This document shows positions 35,336-38,816 of a stretch of DNA of 38,816 nt, in pieces (the first letter of the stretch is position 1; each line of letters opens with the position of its first letter). Below the pieces are notes generated by a model. It ran no database searches and was not told the origin of the DNA. It saw nothing but the letters and a program-made list of their open reading frames with translations. The position numbers and the translations under genes are program-made. Source of the DNA: a bacterium HR37 (lineage in GTDB: Bacteria > Desulfobacterota_D > UBA1144 > Nemesobacterales > CSP1-2); contig BEIN01000023.1 in assembly GCA_002898375.1 (NCBI GenBank), positions 1 to 38,816 of the forward strand, read 5' to 3'.

Positions 35336-36168
35336 TGCTTGCTAAGGTAACAGTTTCTCTTTTTTTTATCCTGCTGGTTTGGGGAAACGTTGTTTCAGGG
35401 CTTGGAGCAGGACTTGCCTGCCCGGATTGGCCTTTGTGCCATGGCAAGCTTATCCCTCCTCTTAGATCAGATATCTTTATGGAATGGATGCATAGGAACA
35501 TCGGGCTTATAGCATCGATTTTTCTTCTTCTGCTATCTTACAGAAGATTTAAAAGCTACAGAGGGAAAGTAAAACTTATTCCAATCCTTACCGTGTTGCT
35601 TTTGCTAGCTCAGGTGGTGCTTGGGGGTCGTGTTGTACTCTCAGAGCTTCCGGTTGACCTTACAACAATCCACTTTGCAATAGCACTTATAATATTTTCC
35701 CTTGTGTTCTACATGGCTTTTTTCAGTGAGAATAAGGGCACTTTAAGGATGGATAGTCCCTTTTTCCTAATAGCTCTAATGGTCTTTATCCAGTCGGTCC
35801 TTGGGGCATACGTAAGACACTCAGGAGCAGGACTTGCCTGCCCTGATTGGCCTACGTGTCTTGGTTACTGGATTCCCCCAGAACTTTCAGGTTCTGTTCT
35901 CATCCATTTTATCCATAGAACACTTGGATATATTATATTTGCTCTTGCTTTGCTTTTCTTTGCGCTTTCTTTTTTAAAGGACAAAAATATCCGATTAAAA
36001 AGCTTTATTATCCTAGCCCTTGTTACCATTCAGATTTTAGTTGGTGTAGGTATCGTTCACTCGAAACTCTTTTTTCTTACAACAGCCTTTCATCTAGCAA
36101 TTGCCCTTACAATACTTTTGGTCTCACTTTATAGCTGGTTTCAAGAAGTAGAAAGAAGCAATGTATAA
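35335..36168 (+). CDS. ctaA: Haem A synthase (CtaA/COX15)
   Basis: A 277-residue membrane enzyme with about eight helices that oxidises the C8 methyl of haem O to give haem A. The protein is an internal tandem repeat: SGLGAGLACPDWPLCHGKL followed by WMHRNIG in the first half and HSGAGLACPDWPTCLGYW followed by FIHRTLGY in the second. Each half has a Cys pair and a His in the expected place. It is on the short side of the family (compact type without extra termini). It overlaps ctaB by 8 nt. Confidence 0.95.
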   Translation: MLAKVTVSLFFILLVWGNVVSGLGAGLACPDWPLCHGKLIPPLRSDIFMEWMHRNIGLIASIFLLLLSYRRFKSYRGKVKLIPILTVLLLLAQVVLGGRVVLSELPVDLTTIHFAIALIIFSLVFYMAFFSENKGTLRMDSPFFLIALMVFIQSVLGAYVRHSGAGLACPDWPTCLGYWIPPELSGSVLIHFIHRTLGYIIFALALLFFALSFLKDKNIRLKSFIILALVTIQILVGVGIVHSKLFFLTTAFHLAIALTILLVSLYSWFQEVERSNV

Positions 36169-37084
36169 TGTTAGTATGAACCTACAGAGAAAAGGTGCAG
36201 GGGTTAATATCTTTACCTCCACTCTTATTCTCCTTAAACCCGGGATAATACTGAGTGTGGGTTTTACCGGTTTTACAGGAATGGTACTTGCCAATAGGGG
36301 AATTCCATCTTTAGAGCTATTGCTTATAGGATTGACCTCTCTGCTATTAAGCGCAGCAGGGGCAGCAATACTAAACAATCTACTGGACAGACGTATAGAT
36401 ACCCACATGAACCGGCTAAGCAAACGTGTAGAGGCCCTACAGGTTGTTGGGGAAAAAACCGCTCTTACCCTTGCAATCATCTTTATACTAACGTCACTTT
36501 TTTTATCCTTTCGCTTTATTAACACTCTAAACGGAATACTTACATTGGTAGCTATATTAAGCTATACTGTACTCTACACACTCTACCTCAAACGTAGTTC
36601 TCCATATGGAACAATCATAGGAGGTCTACCGGGGGCTCTTCCGGTTCTAATAGGATACTCGGTTGTAAATCCAGGAATTGGAATCGACGGGATAATTCTT
36701 TTTCTCTTTATGATACTCTGGCAACCGCCCCATTTCTGGGCTATTGCCCAAAAATACAAGGATGATTACAAGAAAGCAGGTATCCCTGTTATGCCTGTTG
36801 TGCTTGGGACACGCTACACAAATATCTTTATGGTTCTCTACTCCATTTCTCTGCTTCCACTATCTCTTTCCTTATGGTTCTTTAAGTACTGCTCAAGTTA
36901 CTATGCAATTGCAGTAATCATATTTGGGGTTTACTTTGAATATGTAATGATCCAAAGTGCACTTACAAATTCAAACTATGGAAAGGCATTTGGGGTCTCT
37001 ATACTCTATATGCTTGCGGTTATGGCATCTCTGGTGATAGATATCTCCCTTCAAAATAGCATTTTTAAACTCTATGCCCTATAA
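36161..37084 (+). CDS. ctaB: Protohaem IX farnesyltransferase (haem O synthase)
   Basis: A 307-residue UbiA-family membrane prenyltransferase that adds a farnesyl group to protohaem to give haem O, the substrate of CtaA. The first Asp-rich motif is in NNLLDRRIDTHMNR and the second in KYKDDYKKAGIPVMPV. LWQPPHFWAIA is a CtaB hallmark. About eight to nine helices. With ctaA it completes haem A supply for the oxidase encoded upstream. Confidence 0.96.
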   Translation: MYNVSMNLQRKGAGVNIFTSTLILLKPGIILSVGFTGFTGMVLANRGIPSLELLLIGLTSLLLSAAGAAILNNLLDRRIDTHMNRLSKRVEALQVVGEKTALTLAIIFILTSLFLSFRFINTLNGILTLVAILSYTVLYTLYLKRSSPYGTIIGGLPGALPVLIGYSVVNPGIGIDGIILFLFMILWQPPHFWAIAQKYKDDYKKAGIPVMPVVLGTRYTNIFMVLYSISLLPLSLSLWFFKYCSSYYAIAVIIFGVYFEYVMIQSALTNSNYGKAFGVSILYMLAVMASLVIDISLQNSIFKLYAL

Positions 37085-37126
37085 TACTGATATAGCAATT
37101 ACATCTTAATATACGTAAAAGGAACC

Positions 37127-38434
37127 TTGTTAAGAAGCTGGCTTAATTTACTTGTTCCACCAGAAGTAGGAGCATGGTCGCTTCGCCGTGAGTTTATAGC
37201 TGGTGTAGTTAACTTTTTAACGGCAGGATACATAATAGTTGTTAACCCTTCTATCTTATCAGAAACCGGTATGTCCAAAACCGCTTTGGTGTCTGTAACA
37301 TGTTACAGCAGCGCTATAGGGTGCTTTTTAATGGCCCTCTGGCCACGAGTCCCAATTATTATGGCTCCCGGTATGGGCATAAACGCATTCTTTACATACA
37401 CTCTTTGTTTAAAAGAGGGTGTTCCATGGCAAACTGCGCTGGGAATTGTCTTTATCTCCGGTGTTCTATTTATAATAATTACAGCAGGAGGGCTTAGAGA
37501 ACGCATCCTATATGCCATTCCGACAAACCTTAGGCTTTCAATACCAGTTGGTATTGGTTTGTTCATCGCACTTATAGGGTTCCGTAATATGGGTCTTGTT
37601 GTCGAACACCCAATAACACTTGTAACACTGGGTCCACTTACCCCTACCCTTATACTAGCTCTACTTGGCCTTATAGCAGTTATAGTGATGGAGCAGCTAA
37701 GAATCCCCGGCAGTATCTTGGCTATAATTTTGCTTATTACCTTTATTGCACTGGGATTGGGATGGGTAAAAACCCCAAAAGACTGGGTTGGACTTCCCCC
37801 CCCAATATACCCAGTTGCGTTCAAACTGGATATTCTCTCTGCCTTAAAACCCCTTTACTGGGTTCCTATATTTGCCTTTCTCTACATAGCCCTATTTGAT
37901 AGCCTAGGAACACTTACCGCTATCTCATACCAAGCAGGTCTAAATGTAGGAGATAAAATCCCAAAACTTGGCAAAATGCTTATGGCCGATGCTATTGGAG
38001 CAACTACAGGGGCTATACTAGGGACCTCAACAGTTACAGCCTATATTGAATCGGGGGCCGGGGTAGCAGCAGGTGGACGAACAGGCTGGACTGCTTTCTT
38101 TACAGGTATCTTCTTTCTCCTAGCCTCATTTTTTTCCGGAACCATATCCATTATACCGCCATATGCAACTGCTGTAGCCCTTGTGGTAGTAGGTATATAT
38201 ATGATAAAGCATATAAAGGAGATAGATTTTACAAACTGGGAGGAGGGAGCACCAGCTTTCTTTACCATACTTCTTATGCCTTTTACCTACAGCATAGCAA
38301 CGGGTCTTTGTTTCGGAATACTAAGCTACGTAGCCATTCTTATAACAACGGGGAAGTGGCAAAAGATAACACCTATCCTTGCCTTTATAGGAATCCTCTC
38401 ACTTGTATACCTTATTATAAGCCCTACAGGGTAA
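37127..38434 (+). CDS. NCS2-family purine permease (AzgA/PbuG-like)
   Basis: A 435-residue transporter with about 12-14 helices. It belongs to the AzgA branch of nucleobase:cation symporters, which import adenine, guanine or hypoxanthine. Family blocks: TAGYIIVVNPSILSETGM, APGMGINAFFTYT, LFDSLGTLTAISYQAGL and STVTAYIESGAGVAAGGRTG. The start is TTG 37127, with AAAAGGA just before it and no ATG alternative upstream; length is normal. It follows ctaB by 42 nt but has no functional tie to the oxidase. Confidence 0.93.
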   Translation: MLRSWLNLLVPPEVGAWSLRREFIAGVVNFLTAGYIIVVNPSILSETGMSKTALVSVTCYSSAIGCFLMALWPRVPIIMAPGMGINAFFTYTLCLKEGVPWQTALGIVFISGVLFIIITAGGLRERILYAIPTNLRLSIPVGIGLFIALIGFRNMGLVVEHPITLVTLGPLTPTLILALLGLIAVIVMEQLRIPGSILAIILLITFIALGLGWVKTPKDWVGLPPPIYPVAFKLDILSALKPLYWVPIFAFLYIALFDSLGTLTAISYQAGLNVGDKIPKLGKMLMADAIGATTGAILGTSTVTAYIESGAGVAAGGRTGWTAFFTGIFFLLASFFSGTISIIPPYATAVALVVVGIYMIKHIKEIDFTNWEEGAPAFFTILLMPFTYSIATGLCFGILSYVAILITTGKWQKITPILAFIGILSLVYLIISPTG

Positions 38435-38449
38435 GTTTTTAAATTTTTT

Positions 38450-38478
38450 GGAAACTTTTTAACTTAAAAATCATCTAA
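38450..38478 (+). promoter_or_regulatory. ECF-type promoter candidate before the edge sigma factor gene
   Basis: GGAAACTT (38450-38457), 16-nt gap, TCTAA (38474-38478), similar to the GGAACTT/TCTAA-type promoters used by many ECF sigma factors. It lies about 45 nt before the ECF-like gene, so it may be an autoregulatory promoter. A GATAAT at 38483-38488 could instead be a sigma-70 -10 box. Confidence 0.4.
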
Positions 38479-38523
38479 TTGGGATAATGGTGGTGATTTA
38501 GGTTAAAAATCCCACAGAAACCA

Positions 38524-38816
38524 ATGGAGGAGACTTTGGGTGATCTTGGGTTCTTTAGAAAGTTGTTTAAGTCCCTTTCAACATCAGATACCAAATATAT
38601 CAAGGAAAAGCTTGAAGATGAACCTGATCAAAGGCTTATTGAAGCATTTATAAACGAGAGTAACGAGAGGGCATTTGAAGAGATAGTAAATAGATATGCG
38701 TGCAAAATCTATGGACTTGCCCTAAGGATAACCCGTAATCAGAGTGATGCTGAGGAGGTTGTTCAGGAGGTTTTTCTAACCCTTGTTAAGAAGCTTGATA
38801 CATTCAGAGGAGAGTC
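38524..38816 (+). CDS. ECF-like sigma-70 family sigma factor, N-terminal part only
   Basis: 97 codons from ATG 38524, cut by the window edge. After a variable N-terminus of about 35 residues comes an ECF-type region 2: RLIEAFINESNERAFEEIV, YGLALRITRNQSDAEEVVQE and VFLTLVKKLDTFRGES. Extracytoplasmic-function sigma factors answer envelope or metal signals, usually with a partner anti-sigma factor, which would lie beyond the window. A TTG at 38536, just behind GGAGGAG, is an alternative start. Confidence 0.88.
   Translation, partial: MEETLGDLGFFRKLFKSLSTSDTKYIKEKLEDEPDQRLIEAFINESNERAFEEIVNRYACKIYGLALRITRNQSDAEEVVQEVFLTLVKKLDTFRGE

Noticed and set aside
1-38816. CRISPR arrays, insertion sequences, integrase/att sites, tRNA or rRNA genes
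   Set aside because: No regularly spaced repeats, transposase-like frames or tRNA/rRNA-like segments were recognised by eye; a covariance-model scan was not possible here.

Overview
This is a 38.8 kb, densely packed, AT-rich bacterial chromosomal window. It carries about 37 protein genes and no rRNA, tRNA, CRISPR array or insertion sequence that I can see. Gene order zapB-zapA-5-FCL-rny-ymdB, split glycyl-tRNA synthetase (glyQ/glyS), trmFO and a class III PHA synthase point to a Desulfobacterota/Deltaproteobacteria-like Gram-negative. Heavy AGA/AGG and ATA codon use is of the kind seen in many thermophiles. A complete caa3-type oxidase operon indicates capacity for aerobic respiration. The lineage is an inference; no marker here fixes it.

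Layout. 1-1.9 kb (minus): a sigma-70 factor cut by the window edge, a small phasin-like protein and a SPOR-domain membrane protein. 2.0-9.2 kb (plus): trmFO, glyQ, glyS, ppdK. 9.2-12.8 kb (minus): zapB, zapA, 5-formyltetrahydrofolate cyclo-ligase, rny, ymdB. 12.9-14.8 kb (plus): prfA and a CcsA/HemX-like membrane protein, facing a periplasmic binding-type lipoprotein-activator-like gene. 16.1-19.5 kb: polyhydroxyalkanoate (PHA) cluster with a phasin, two tandem PhaE-like subunits and PhaC on plus, then a PhaB/FabG-type reductase converging from minus. 19.6-23.3 kb (minus): PilZ, DUF1232, trxB, hflC, hflK. 23.4-24.5 kb: ygfZ. 24.6-29.9 kb: cell-shape operon mreB-mreC-mreD-mrdA-rodA. 29.9-30.8 kb (minus): P1-family self-cleaving peptidase. 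31.0-37.1 kb: SCO1, coxB (with fused cytochrome c), coxA, coxC, coxD, ctaA, ctaB. 37.1-38.4 kb: purine permease. 38.5 kb to the end: an ECF-like sigma factor cut by the window edge.

The most interesting signal is regulatory. A 14-bp dyad (TTCGCA-NN-TGCRAA) sits 8-9 bp upstream of a TTGACA -35 box in front of two genes 15 kb apart: the phasin gene at 16.2 kb and the small unannotated gene at 0.7-1.1 kb. Across 28 bases the two promoters differ at 3 positions plus a 1-nt gap, and the two proteins share a VD-Q-YVE-K pattern. This suggests a PHA-granule regulon whose second member is an unrecognised phasin, apparently transcribed into a sigma-factor gene. The PHA locus itself is unusual in having two short PhaE-like proteins, the second with an internally duplicated module, and two tandem hairpins between phasin and synthase genes.

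The oxidase is of the A2 type (YSHP motif instead of GHPE). It is encoded with its own copper chaperone and haem A synthesis genes behind a clear sigma-70 promoter. No gap between genes exceeds 300 bases; the largest are about 130-205 bases and are described below.
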